Below are positions 1 to 6,529 of a stretch of DNA of 64,000 nucleotides, in pieces (the first letter of the stretch is position 1; every line of letters begins with the position of its first letter). The DNA is from UBA10518 sp022837185. Its GTDB lineage: Bacteria; Desulfobacterota; Desulfobulbia; Desulfobulbales; Desulfobulbaceae. The position numbers were made by a program, and so were the translations under genes. The notes beneath the pieces were generated by a model. That model worked only from the letters and a program-made list of their open reading frames with translations. It was not told the DNA's origin and searched no databases. Where the stretch lies: positions 1-64,000 of the forward strand of contig JAVEQK010000004.1 in NCBI GenBank assembly GCA_034007705.1. The letters are read 5' to 3'.

Positions 1-242
1 AGCATCACGATGGGAGCGGCGACAATCACCGGCTGCAGGGGAGTCTTCCGGGTTATTGTATTCCCGAAAAAGTAGCAGTAGAGGAGCAGGGGAATTTCAA
101 ACCTCCAGGCCTGCATCAGCGAGGGCAATCCACCGCATAGCTCCATCATCCTGGTGTAGCCGAGGAGAAGAAGCACAAAAAAGACATAACGGTTGAGGAG
201 CAGGAGGCGCAAGGAGTCGAAAATGGGGATGGATAAAGTCAT
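1..242 (-). CDS. Membrane protein, N-terminal fragment (runs off the window)
   Basis: An open frame starts with ATG at 242 on the minus strand and stays open to base 1, giving about 80 residues beginning MTLSIPIFDSLRLLLLNRY. Two strongly hydrophobic stretches (around residues 20-30 and 50-60) look like membrane helices. The hydrophobic N-terminus followed by Arg/Met-rich loops recalls LTA-synthase-type or sulfatase-type membrane proteins, but too little is present to be sure. There is no clear ribosome binding site. A perfect 24-bp palindrome lies about 140 bp upstream. The rest of the gene is outside the window, so the function is left open. Confidence 0.5.
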   Translation of the reverse strand, partial: MTLSIPIFDSLRLLLLNRYVFFVLLLLGYTRMMELCGGLPSLMQAWRFEIPLLLYCYFFGNTITRKTPLQPVIVAAPIVM

Positions 243-796
243 AAAGGGCTCACGGTGCGATAACCCCAGCTAAAAAAAATCAAATCGATGGCATAAAGTA
301 TAGCGAAGTATTTATTTTTTCACCAGGGTCAAAGACATACTGGTGGGGGGGGGAAATTTTTGTAGCATATTGTGCCTGTTTTAATATATGCCAATTTTGG
401 CATATATAAGCGTATTCATGACATCAGTTGCAGCGTAAATTTTTGTCCAGAAATGGAGGATATTGTGTAAATCCATTCAGAATTTTCTGTTGTTTGCCCT
501 TGCTCGACCTTTGCCCGTGTCAGTCAGCCTGCTTGCAGAGTCTCTGCCTGGGGGAAGCCGGGAGGCAACTTTAGGGATGTGACCGCTGTCTGAAAAAACC
601 TATGGGTCAACAGTAACTACCACCTTTGATCCCATGCAATCTTTTGACAAGGGCGGCAGAAAAAGGCAAATATCTCGATGTGTTCGCTTCCGCAAACATG
701 GAGCATCCTGAAAACTTGCGACCTGGGGTTAACCGAGGCAATAAGAGAGGGATGGCCGAGCAATGCTCTTGTCTATTGCAAGCTGTTTTTAAATGT
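243..796. other. Long intergenic region without a recognised gene
   Basis: No frame in this stretch looks like a protein; the open frames at 607-801 and 626-835 have unnatural composition. It holds an AT-rich part with a 24-bp palindrome (384-407), a run of nine G residues near 345-353, and a GC-richer part (about 520-600) with a short perfect inverted repeat GCAGAG-T-CTCTGC at 535-547. The GC-rich part could form a structured leader, but it matches no riboswitch or small-RNA consensus that I know. Confidence 0.4.
384..407. promoter_or_regulatory. 24-bp perfect palindrome, probable operator
   Basis: The arms ATATATGCCAA and TTGGCATATAT are perfect reverse complements separated by TT. The site lies between the minus-strand membrane-protein gene and the padR gene. 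Symmetry and length fit a dimeric repressor site; I do not know the cognate regulator. Confidence 0.5.
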
Positions 797-823
797 ACCA
801 TATGTCTTTATAAGATATATGGT
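797..823 (+). promoter_or_regulatory. Probable PadR autoregulatory operator
   Basis: The 12-bp arms ACCATATGTCTT (797-808) and AAGATATATGGT (812-823) are reverse complements with one mismatch and a TAT centre. The element ends inside the Shine-Dalgarno region (AAGAGG, about 824-830) of the PadR-family gene that starts at 836. PadR-family repressors commonly bind ATAT/ATGT-type dyads at their own promoters, so autoregulation is the simple reading. Confidence 0.6.
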
Positions 824-835
824 AAAGAGGTACTT

Positions 836-1216
836 ATGGAAGAGAAGAATATTCCTGGTTCAGGGCGGCAGGAACGGTATATCCAGGCATCGATCCTCCT
901 GGGATTATATACGGGTCCTTCGTACGGCTACGAGTTGATTAACACGATTCAAAAGTATGGATTCATCGAAGGAACTGCGCCGCCGGGAATGATTTACCGG
1001 CATCTGCGGCAAATGGAGGAGGACAATCTGGTCCGGTCGGAATGGGAAACCCAGGAAAGCGGAGCGGCAAAAAGGATCTATACCATAACCGAGGAAGGCC
1101 GGGAGGTGCTCGAGCTCTGGGTTCGGTTCATGGAGAATCAGGCCGCAAAATTGCTCGATTTTGTTCACAGGTACAGGACAGATGGATGGGAGGAGAGGAC
1201 GGCAGAAGATGAATAA
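836..1216 (+). CDS. PadR-family transcriptional regulator
   Basis: A 126-residue protein with the PadR winged helix. The N-terminal part (residues 12-90) carries RYIQASILLGLYTGPSYGYE, then GTIYR-like PPGMIYRHLRQMEEDNLV and the wing AAKRIYTITEEGREVL, followed by a C-terminal dimerisation helix. The ATG at 836 is chosen because it follows AAGAGG at the right distance and because the in-frame extension back to 626 has no protein-like composition. A palindromic operator overlaps the translation start, so the gene probably represses itself. No target gene is adjacent on the same strand; the next 370 bp hold only short uncertain frames. The ligand is unknown. Confidence 0.85.
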   Translation: MEEKNIPGSGRQERYIQASILLGLYTGPSYGYELINTIQKYGFIEGTAPPGMIYRHLRQMEEDNLVRSEWETQESGAAKRIYTITEEGREVLELWVRFMENQAAKLLDFVHRYRTDGWEERTAEDE

Positions 1217-1280
1217 TTCCACGTCCGGTGCATCAGGATCGAGAATTGTTACGGAAAAATTCCCTCCCGGTCCAGGGTGA
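1209..1280 (+). CDS. Very short frame overlapping the padR stop (doubtful)
   Basis: An ATG at 1209 overlaps the padR stop and opens a 23-codon frame (MNNSTSGASGSRIVTEKFPP...) ending at 1280. The overlap suggests translational coupling, and the peptide has natural composition, so it may be the intact start of a gene whose rest has decayed. Downstream frames to 1584 do not continue it convincingly. I cannot assign a function. Confidence 0.2.
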   Translation: MNNSTSGASGSRIVTEKFPPGPG

Positions 1281-1354
1281 AACAATGCGAATCGAATACC
1301 TGACCCAACGGCATTATCCGTTCCCCATTATTTGTACCTGCAGGGCATGCCGAT

Positions 1355-1588
1355 TCAAAGGGGGAGCGGAATCGGGGTCAAGGGTACCGTTAAAATCTTC
1401 AATAAGGTTTTCAGGATCTCGATGGGTTCGCGCATATCATTCTGCTGTACCATTTTCATCGCAGCCGGGGATTCAAGCTGCATGTCGCGACGTTCCTGGA
1501 ATCCGTTTCCAGTGGACCCGGTTTGTTCGGATAAAATGGTCGCCATGGAGGAATTACAGTTGCCCTTAGTTTCAGGTTTCCGTCTCAT
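1355..1588 (-). CDS. Small hypothetical ORF overlapping the tunR stop (doubtful)
   Basis: A 77-codon frame starts at an ATG (1588) that overlaps the tunR stop codon as ATGA, the usual arrangement of coupled genes. Its C-terminal part (KMVQQNDMREPIEILKTLL) could be a natural amphipathic helix, but the first 40 residues and the Pro-rich end are unconvincing. It is either a small gene downstream of tunR or a chance frame. The rest of 1281-1584 holds nothing else I can support. Confidence 0.22.
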   Translation of the reverse strand: MRRKPETKGNCNSSMATILSEQTGSTGNGFQERRDMQLESPAAMKMVQQNDMREPIEILKTLLKILTVPLTPIPLPL

Positions 1589-2694
1589 TCGGCCAGCAAC
1601 ACCACTGAATAACTGTTGAACAACACCCAGGCTTCATCTCCTTCCGCAAGGGCAAGGCGTAAGGAGCTTACACTGGTCACGATCGCACAGACCTCAGTGC
1701 CGTCGGCAATCCGCACGATGTATTCCGTGTTGAGTTCACCCCTGGTGATTTTCTCAACGATACCCTTGAACATATTGTCAGCGGTGCACCCCTTACCTCT
1801 GCCGCCTTTCTGCAGCATCACCCAGGGCGCTTTGACTTCGGCGGCGATGAGTTTACCGGCCTTCAGGCCAAGTCGTTGCAGGCTGTCGTTGGTGATGACG
1901 GTGGTGATTCTGAGTCCGCCCAAGGTTATCAGCTCGACTAAGGCCTGGATATCCCCTTTGTGAATGGTGCGGATCTTGCCGAAAAAAGAATTGCGGGCGC
2001 TGGTCGTGCGGGCTGACTCTCTTTCCATGAACATCCGGGTCACCTGCTGTATGTCGTCGGGGGAGAAAGATACGTAGGTGGAGGTCAGATTCGGGGTCGA
2101 ATGACCCAGGATGGTCTGGACAACAGGCAACGGCATGTTACACTGCATCATTTCAACAGCTCGGGCTTTGCGAATCATTTCCGGTCCCCCGAGTTTTTTC
2201 TCGAACCCGCACGCCAGAGCCCGCTCATAGAATTTGCGGCGAACGAAAGCGGGGTCAATGGCCAGCATCTTCCCCAAGGTTTCTCTAAAGTCCTCATCTG
2301 CAAGTGCAACCGCGATTTCACGGGAGAGAGCTTCCGCTATATGAACTACCCGCGATCCTGATTTTTTGTCCCCTGATGCGGCCCGAAAAGTCACCATGGA
2401 TGTTCTGATATCCAGGTCGCGAATCAGGTCCAATGCCAATACTTCATTAAGTTTGGCCCCGGTATAACGGATGAGGAGAAAAATAAGCAAAATCCGCCGA
2501 CGGGCTAAACGAACGTCTCGGCGATGCGAGTTGTCCGCCCATTCCCGGAAGGAACGTTCCAGCTGATTCAACTGCAGGGTGTCCAGAAACCGTCCTTCGC
2601 CGACCATCGAAACAATGCGTCCGTGTGTGGCGTTCTGCGCTGGCGCAAAGGACTGAATATCAGAATTCCGTATTTTATTGGACCTGCTGTGCAT
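1585..2694 (-). CDS. tunR: TunR-type tungstate-responsive regulator (XerC/D-like fold + two Mop/TOBE domains)
   Basis: A protein of about 369 residues with two halves. Residues 20-215 resemble a tyrosine recombinase: TGAKLNEVLALDL is the first catalytic box with Lys in place of Arg, the second box is degenerate (MIRKARAVEMM), and LGHST with STYVSF matches the LGHS and Tyr boxes. Residues 235-369 hold two tandem Mop/TOBE repeats that bind molybdate or tungstate. This architecture is that of TunR, described from sulfate-reducing deltaproteobacteria as an activator of modABC or a repressor of TSUP transporter genes. A TSUP gene lies 0.9 kb away, and two matching dif-like sites (2834-2861, 4635-4662) precede the neighbouring genes. 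Loss of the first catalytic Arg argues for a DNA-binding rather than recombining protein. The ATG at 2694 is preferred over a TTG at 2700. Confidence 0.88.
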   Translation of the reverse strand: MHSRSNKIRNSDIQSFAPAQNATHGRIVSMVGEGRFLDTLQLNQLERSFREWADNSHRRDVRLARRRILLIFLLIRYTGAKLNEVLALDLIRDLDIRTSMVTFRAASGDKKSGSRVVHIAEALSREIAVALADEDFRETLGKMLAIDPAFVRRKFYERALACGFEKKLGGPEMIRKARAVEMMQCNMPLPVVQTILGHSTPNLTSTYVSFSPDDIQQVTRMFMERESARTTSARNSFFGKIRTIHKGDIQALVELITLGGLRITTVITNDSLQRLGLKAGKLIAAEVKAPWVMLQKGGRGKGCTADNMFKGIVEKITRGELNTEYIVRIADGTEVCAIVTSVSSLRLALAEGDEAWVLFNSYSVVLLAE

Positions 2695-2799
2695 GGGCAA
2701 TTTTTCAAGTGGGTGTTGCTGTATTATTGTTGGCGGTCATCGATCGCACGAATTGTATCATAACCATATCCAAACAGGAAAATGCCACCGAAAACTAAC

Positions 2800-2828
2800 T
2801 TGACAGGAAGAATACCTTTCCGTATATT
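2800..2828 (+). promoter_or_regulatory. Promoter TTGACA-N17-TATATT for the small Cys-rich gene
   Basis: The -35 box TTGACA (2800-2805) and -10 box TATATT (2823-2828) have 17-bp spacing on the plus strand. Transcription would start near 2835, exactly where the palindromic TunR-like site begins, so a bound regulator would block initiation. Confidence 0.65.
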
Positions 2829-2833
2829 TAAAG

Positions 2834-2861
2834 TGACACGTAAATATTTTTTTTAGTGTCA
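2834..2861. promoter_or_regulatory. Probable TunR-binding site (dif-like, 28 bp)
   Basis: The site is TGACAC-N16-GTGTCA with an AT-rich centre. It can be read as two 11-bp arms, TGACACGTAAA and, inverted, TGACACTAAAA, separated by 6 bp, the geometry of a Xer dif site. A second copy with the same 28-bp frame precedes the TSUP gene. The literature describes a motif of about 30 bp for TunR; the match of this sequence to that motif is my inference. Confidence 0.65.
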
Positions 2862-3037
2862 GTATGGCCTCCCTTTTCCGGTACAAAAGGGTGTGGCCGG
2901 TGCTGTCCGCCCCCCTTCAAAATGCTCTTATGCTCTTATGGAAATAACTCCCCATTGCCTCTGCGAAGTTGATTCGTCGAATTTTCAGATACGGAGCATC
3001 CGATCTGATTATGAGCTTGAGTTGGAGAGATCATTTC

Positions 3038-3268
3038 ATGCCTGGCAATAAAGACATCAATGAAATTCTGGAAAGAATCAAAGACTGTCACGATCCGGTA
3101 GAAAAGCGTAAACTTCTTGCAGAAATTAATCCTTGCAAAACGTGCGATCAAAAGGGTCAGTATCCCCATGGAAACTGCGATGGGCGTTGCCTGCAGGACT
3201 TTCAAAGAGAATTATTTAATTCCCTCGAACACTTAAAATCACATTCATCGCCAAAAAAAAATCCATAA
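3038..3268 (+). CDS. Small Cys-rich hypothetical protein
   Basis: A 76-residue protein. Residues 1-30 form a charged helix (ILERIKDCHDPVEKRKLL), and residues 34-53 carry PCKTCDQ and HGNCDGRC, i.e. CxxC followed by CxxxC, which suggests a small zinc or Fe-S knuckle. ATG 3038 is chosen because GGAGAG lies about 10 bp upstream; in-frame ATGs at 3011 and 2969 lack a binding site. A strong promoter and a TunR-like palindrome lie upstream, so the gene may belong to the tungstate/molybdate response. I do not recognise the family. Confidence 0.6.
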   Translation: MPGNKDINEILERIKDCHDPVEKRKLLAEINPCKTCDQKGQYPHGNCDGRCLQDFQRELFNSLEHLKSHSSPKKNP

Positions 3269-3634
3269 TATCATTCAGATATAATGGAGCTCGCTGGCGG
3301 GCCATCGTAAACTTCGACCTGTAAATATATCATGAAAAAAGAGGAGAGGCGTTTATTGCCAGCCATGATGAACGATGATGCTCGCTTTCACTAACAGGAT
3401 GTTTCTCCGAGGATTCCGTCTGGACGGGTTTGATCCGTTGGTGCACTGGACCCCAGTGCTGGAAGCCTATCGTGTATTTGCTCCCAGCTGGAAATGCGTA
3501 ACTGAGCGAACATGAACCCTCGAGCGGTATGAGCAACGCCCGGGGCCGCTCATGACAGGTCGAGAGCGGTTCCCCCCTTCTTCCGCCCGGTTAACGGGCT
3601 TACAAAATCCCCTCCATGGATCGAGTTCGCGCCA
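3269..3634. other. Intergenic stretch, no gene recognised
   Basis: The region lies between the small Cys-rich gene and the 3' end of the convergent TSUP gene. It contains several short frames (for example a 20-codon frame opening MKKEERRLLPAMM near 3331) that stop quickly. It may be decayed coding sequence. I see no terminator, repeat or RNA that I can support. Confidence 0.3.
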
Positions 3635-4597
3635 TCAGCGGATGAAAAAATCGAGGACGTATCTGGTTGCCGTAAAGATGATGACTCCGGCCAGCATCCA
3701 TTTTATCGCCCTGGCCGGGATGTATTTTTGGCACCGGGCCCCGAGATACATGCCGGCCATCCCGCCCAATCCGAACAGGATGCCAAGCAGCCAGTCCGGC
3801 GCCACCGACATTCCGGGATAGAACGGCGCCATGGCCTGGTAGAAAATTACCCCGGCAACCGAGGTGACAAAGGTCCCCATGAGTGCCGCACCGGCCACGG
3901 TGTAGACAGGCAGGCCGAAGAAGGTCACGAAAAAGGGGGCGATGATCGCCCCGCCGCCGATGCCGTATATGCCGCCGACGATGCCGACAATGAAACTCAG
4001 TGCGAATATCCCCCAGAACGGCACGGTGAACTGTTCCCCGTAAAAGGTATAGCCGAGGTGCTTCAGGTCGAATCGGGTGACCGACACCGCCGGCAGGCAT
4101 TCCTGTTTGGGGCCGATGGTGGTGCATGCCTTCTGGCGGTACTCCCGCACCAGCTCCTGAAACCGTTTTTCGGCGGAGTTTTTGTCTTTGCCGCCGCCCT
4201 TTTTCCCCAGAAGATCAATGACCAGTTTCAGGCCGATATAGAGCAGCACAGCCGCAGCAAACAGCTTGAAGTTTCTGGGGTCGGGCAGATAGCTGATCCG
4301 GACGAAGGCGCCGATGAACACCCCCGGCAGGGTGCCGGCCACCACGATCCAGGTAAGCGGCCAGACCATCCTTCCTTCCCGCCAGTACCGATATACCCCG
4401 CTGGGAATGGCGACAATATTGAACAACTGATTGGTTGCGCTGACCGAGGGATTGGTATAGCCAAGAAAAGACATCTGGAAAGGCAGCAGCAGAAAGGCAC
4501 CGGACACCCCGCCCATGGAGGTGAAAAAGGAAATGATAAAGGCGACCAGGGGGGGGATCCATGGCGCCACTTCAATGCCGGCCGTTTGAAAATGCAT
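3635..4597 (-). CDS. TSUP (TauE/SafE)-family anion transporter
   Basis: A 320-residue membrane protein of the TSUP family with about eight hydrophobic segments. The N-terminal half has the signature FFTSMGGVSGAFLLLPFQ and ATNQLFNI, and the C-terminal half repeats it as GIVGGIYGIGGGAIIAPFF. The two inverted halves are joined by a long cytoplasmic loop (about residues 130-180, GKKGGGKDKNSAEKRF) that is larger than in typical members. TSUP proteins move sulfite, sulfonates, sulfate or related anions. In sulfate reducers the copy controlled by TunR is thought to handle tungstate or molybdate. A TunR-like site lies 38-65 bp upstream of the ATG, next to an AT-rich -10-like TATATT, so repression by the nearby TunR is likely. 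A GAGAGG binding site precedes the ATG. Confidence 0.87.
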   Translation of the reverse strand: MHFQTAGIEVAPWIPPLVAFIISFFTSMGGVSGAFLLLPFQMSFLGYTNPSVSATNQLFNIVAIPSGVYRYWREGRMVWPLTWIVVAGTLPGVFIGAFVRISYLPDPRNFKLFAAAVLLYIGLKLVIDLLGKKGGGKDKNSAEKRFQELVREYRQKACTTIGPKQECLPAVSVTRFDLKHLGYTFYGEQFTVPFWGIFALSFIVGIVGGIYGIGGGAIIAPFFVTFFGLPVYTVAGAALMGTFVTSVAGVIFYQAMAPFYPGMSVAPDWLLGILFGLGGMAGMYLGARCQKYIPARAIKWMLAGVIIFTATRYVLDFFIR

Positions 4598-4634
4598 CGT
4601 GGACCTCTCTCAGTGGTTGCAGTGAAAAAGAAAT

Positions 4635-4662
4635 GCTCACGAATGTAGATATAATCGTGTCA
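4635..4662 (-). promoter_or_regulatory. Probable TunR-binding site upstream of the TSUP gene
   Basis: Read on the minus strand the site is TGACACG-N15-GTGAGC. It has the same 28-bp frame and the same left arm as the palindrome at 2834-2861 (TGACACG-N15-GTGTCA), while the right arm keeps GTG only. A TATATT hexamer abuts its left end on the minus strand, as a similar hexamer does at the other site. The position over or just after the -10 box fits repression. Confidence 0.6.
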
Positions 4663-4774
4663 ATATAATATCCCGAATTGAAATACAAGGAAAAATGCCG
4701 GGAAACTCATCAAATTCATACCTGTTTTTTCCAGGCGGGGTTTGCAGGGATGATGGAGGGGTGGAGAAAAATTT

Positions 4775-4803
4775 TTGACATGCACTATCTCAGGGTTTAT
4801 GCT
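4775..4803 (+). promoter_or_regulatory. Promoter TTGACA-N17-TATGCT of the fluoride operon
   Basis: TTGACA at 4775-4780 and TATGCT at 4798-4803 are spaced by 17 bp. The predicted start near 4810 lies just before the fluoride aptamer. Confidence 0.75.
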
Positions 4804-4816
4804 TACACCTATGATC

Positions 4817-4868
4817 AAGGCGATGGGGTTCGCCGTCAACCGCTTGTTCCCAAGCTGATGACTCCTGC
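4817..4868 (+). promoter_or_regulatory. Fluoride riboswitch (crcB motif aptamer)
   Basis: The conserved elements of the crcB RNA motif are present in order: the hairpin with the GGCGATGG loop closing to CGCC (4819-4834), an internal stretch with ACCGC, then GCTGATGACTCCTGC (4854-4868), which forms the pseudoknotted 3' part. The last seven bases, CTCCTGC, are also the left arm of the following terminator, so aptamer and terminator exclude each other and fluoride should switch the operon on. The downstream genes (antiporter, UspA, MFS, enolase) fit known fluoride-responsive gene sets. Confidence 0.9.
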
Positions 4869-4896
4869 ATTCCGTATGGAAGGCAGGAGTTTTTTC
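4862..4896 (+). terminator. Riboswitch-controlled intrinsic terminator
   Basis: The stem CTCCTGC (4862-4868) pairs with GCAGGAG (4883-4889), the loop contains a small TTCC/GGAA extension, and a run of T follows. The left arm overlaps the aptamer, giving a simple transcriptional ON switch for fluoride. Confidence 0.88.
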
Positions 4897-4912
4897 TGTT
4901 TAGGGAGGTCAT

Positions 4913-6076
4913 ATGCATGCAGTTTGGGGACAGGCGGCACTCTGGCTGGGGCTGGCTCTCATCGCCACTCTTCTCTCCATCCGGTTGCGGATCGCCACCG
5001 CTCTTTCAGAAATCATCGTCGGCACGGTTGCCCAGCTGCTGATCGGCGCACTTTTCGGCGCAACCCTTGCCGCCGACCAACCCTGGATCACCTTTCTCTC
5101 CGGCACCGGCGCCATCGTCCTCACTTTTCTGGCCGGGGCGGAACTTGACCCGGTGGTCTTCCGCGCCAAGTGGAAGGAGGCGACGGTCATCGGTTTTATC
5201 TCCTTTCTGGCTCTGGGCTGTGCCGCGATCAGCTACTGGCTCCTCGACTGGACGGTGCGGGCCTCCTGGCTTGCGGGCGTTGCCATGTCGACGACTTCGG
5301 TGGCCGTGGTTTATGCCGTCATGCTGGAACTGGGGCTCAACCGGACCGATTTCGGCAAGACGATACTGGCCGCCTGCTTTGTCACCGACCTCGGAACGGT
5401 CGTTGCCCTGGGGCTCATTTTTGCGCCGTTCACCTTCCGCACCGCTCTCTTTGCCGCCACCGCCGCAGTGGTCTTTGCCGTCCTGCCGTTCCTTACCCCC
5501 CGTTTTTTCAAACGGTACGGCGGCCGGCCGTCGGAGCTCGAAGCCAAGTATCTGCTGTTCATTCTTTTCGGCCTCGGCTCACTGGCCGCGTGGGCCGAGA
5601 GTGAGGCCGTGCTCCCGGCCTACATTGTCGGGATGCTCCTGGCCGGAACGGTAGGGAAGGATCACCAGCTCATCCGGCGGCTGCGGACCCTGACCTTCGG
5701 CCTCCTCACGCCTTTCTATTTCATCCGGGCCGGGTCCTATGTCTCCCTTCCCGCCCTGCTCTTGACGCCGATCCCGCTGCTCGCCCTGTTCCTCGGCAAG
5801 ATGGCGACAAAAATCATCGGGGTGTACCCGGCAACCAAGGCGTACAGGTATGCTCAGAAGGAGGCTGTCTATACGACCCTGCTCATGTCCACCGGTCTCA
5901 CCTTCGGCTCCATCTCCGCCCTCTTCGGCCTTTCCCACGGCATCATCGACCGGACGCAATACTCGGTCCTGATCGCTGTGGTCATTGCCAGCGCCGTGGT
6001 GCCGACCCTCATCGCCAACGCCTTCTTCATTCCCAGGTACCTCCTTCCCAAAAGCGGAAAGGAATCAACCAAATGA
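4913..6076 (+). CDS. CPA-type cation/proton (putative fluoride-linked) antiporter
   Basis: A 387-residue polytopic protein with about 12 hydrophobic segments and the monovalent cation:proton antiporter (Na/H exchanger, CPA2-like) fold. Family marks are LSEIIVGTVAQLLIG near the N-terminus, the unwound-helix region GVAMSTTSVAVVYAVM, and ACFVTDLGTVVALG, where a single Asp stands at the ion-binding position (TD, not ND or DD). It is the first gene of the fluoride riboswitch operon; GGAGG lies 5 bp before the ATG. Antiporters of this class occur behind fluoride riboswitches, where they may counter acidification caused by HF entry or restore ion balance. Direct F-/H+ antiport by this protein is only a possibility. 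Confidence 0.85.
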   Translation: MHAVWGQAALWLGLALIATLLSIRLRIATALSEIIVGTVAQLLIGALFGATLAADQPWITFLSGTGAIVLTFLAGAELDPVVFRAKWKEATVIGFISFLALGCAAISYWLLDWTVRASWLAGVAMSTTSVAVVYAVMLELGLNRTDFGKTILAACFVTDLGTVVALGLIFAPFTFRTALFAATAAVVFAVLPFLTPRFFKRYGGRPSELEAKYLLFILFGLGSLAAWAESEAVLPAYIVGMLLAGTVGKDHQLIRRLRTLTFGLLTPFYFIRAGSYVSLPALLLTPIPLLALFLGKMATKIIGVYPATKAYRYAQKEAVYTTLLMSTGLTFGSISALFGLSHGIIDRTQYSVLIAVVIASAVVPTLIANAFFIPRYLLPKSGKESTK

Positions 6077-6106
6077 GATGGTTCCCGACACCAAAAGGAG
6101 AAAATC

Positions 6107-6529
6107 ATGCTGCCCTGGAAAAAAATACTGATTGCCTTTGATGGTTCTCCGAGCGCGTACAAGGCGTTTGACCTGGCCCTGCAGATGTGCCCGGAGGACA
6201 GTCCGGAAATCATCGTGGCCTCGGTGGTCCAGCCGCCGGAACAGGCGGAAATCGTGGAAATGGAAGCAGTGATTGATTCGGCCAGGGAGCAGTTCGCCAA
6301 CCTTTTTGCCGAGCTCCGCGACAAGGCGGCCGCACGCTCCGGCCCGATCACCACGGAGATCCTCATCGGCCACCCGGCGGATCAGATCGTCCACTATGCC
6401 GCCGAGAAACAGTGCGATGTCATTCTTGTCGGCCAGCGAGGAAAATCGAGGATTGAACAGTGGCTCCTCGGTTCCGTGTCCAAGCGGATCGCCACCTATG
6501 CCCACTGCACGGTCATCATCGTCAAATGA
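6107..6529 (+). CDS. Universal stress protein (UspA family)
   Basis: A 140-residue single-domain Usp. It begins WKKILIAFDGSPSAYKAFDLA (beta1-alpha1 with the Asp that contacts ATP) and ends with VGQRGKSRIEQWLLGSVSKR, the G-x2-G-x9-G-S ATP-binding motif, then HCTVIIVK. This places it with the ATP-binding Usp subgroup. It lies 30 bp after the antiporter with GGAG before the ATG, and its stop overlaps the start of the MFS gene as ATGA, so it is within the fluoride operon. UspA genes are recurrent members of fluoride-responsive operons; the molecular role is unknown. Confidence 0.88.
   Translation: MLPWKKILIAFDGSPSAYKAFDLALQMCPEDSPEIIVASVVQPPEQAEIVEMEAVIDSAREQFANLFAELRDKAAARSGPITTEILIGHPADQIVHYAAEKQCDVILVGQRGKSRIEQWLLGSVSKRIATYAHCTVIIVK

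Noticed and set aside
520..600. Possible riboswitch or structured RNA upstream of padR
   Set aside because: Short stems (for example 535-547) exist, but I could not match the sequence to cyclic-di-GMP, molybdenum-cofactor or other known riboswitch consensus elements.
1585..2694. Call as a phage or mobile-element integrase
   Set aside because: The catalytic Arg is replaced and two Mop domains follow; no attachment sites or mobile-element genes lie nearby. TunR explains the architecture.
3330..3536. Small minus-strand ORF (68 codons) before the TSUP gene end
   Set aside because: No ribosome binding site, no conserved-looking motif, and composition not distinct from the other short frames of this interval.
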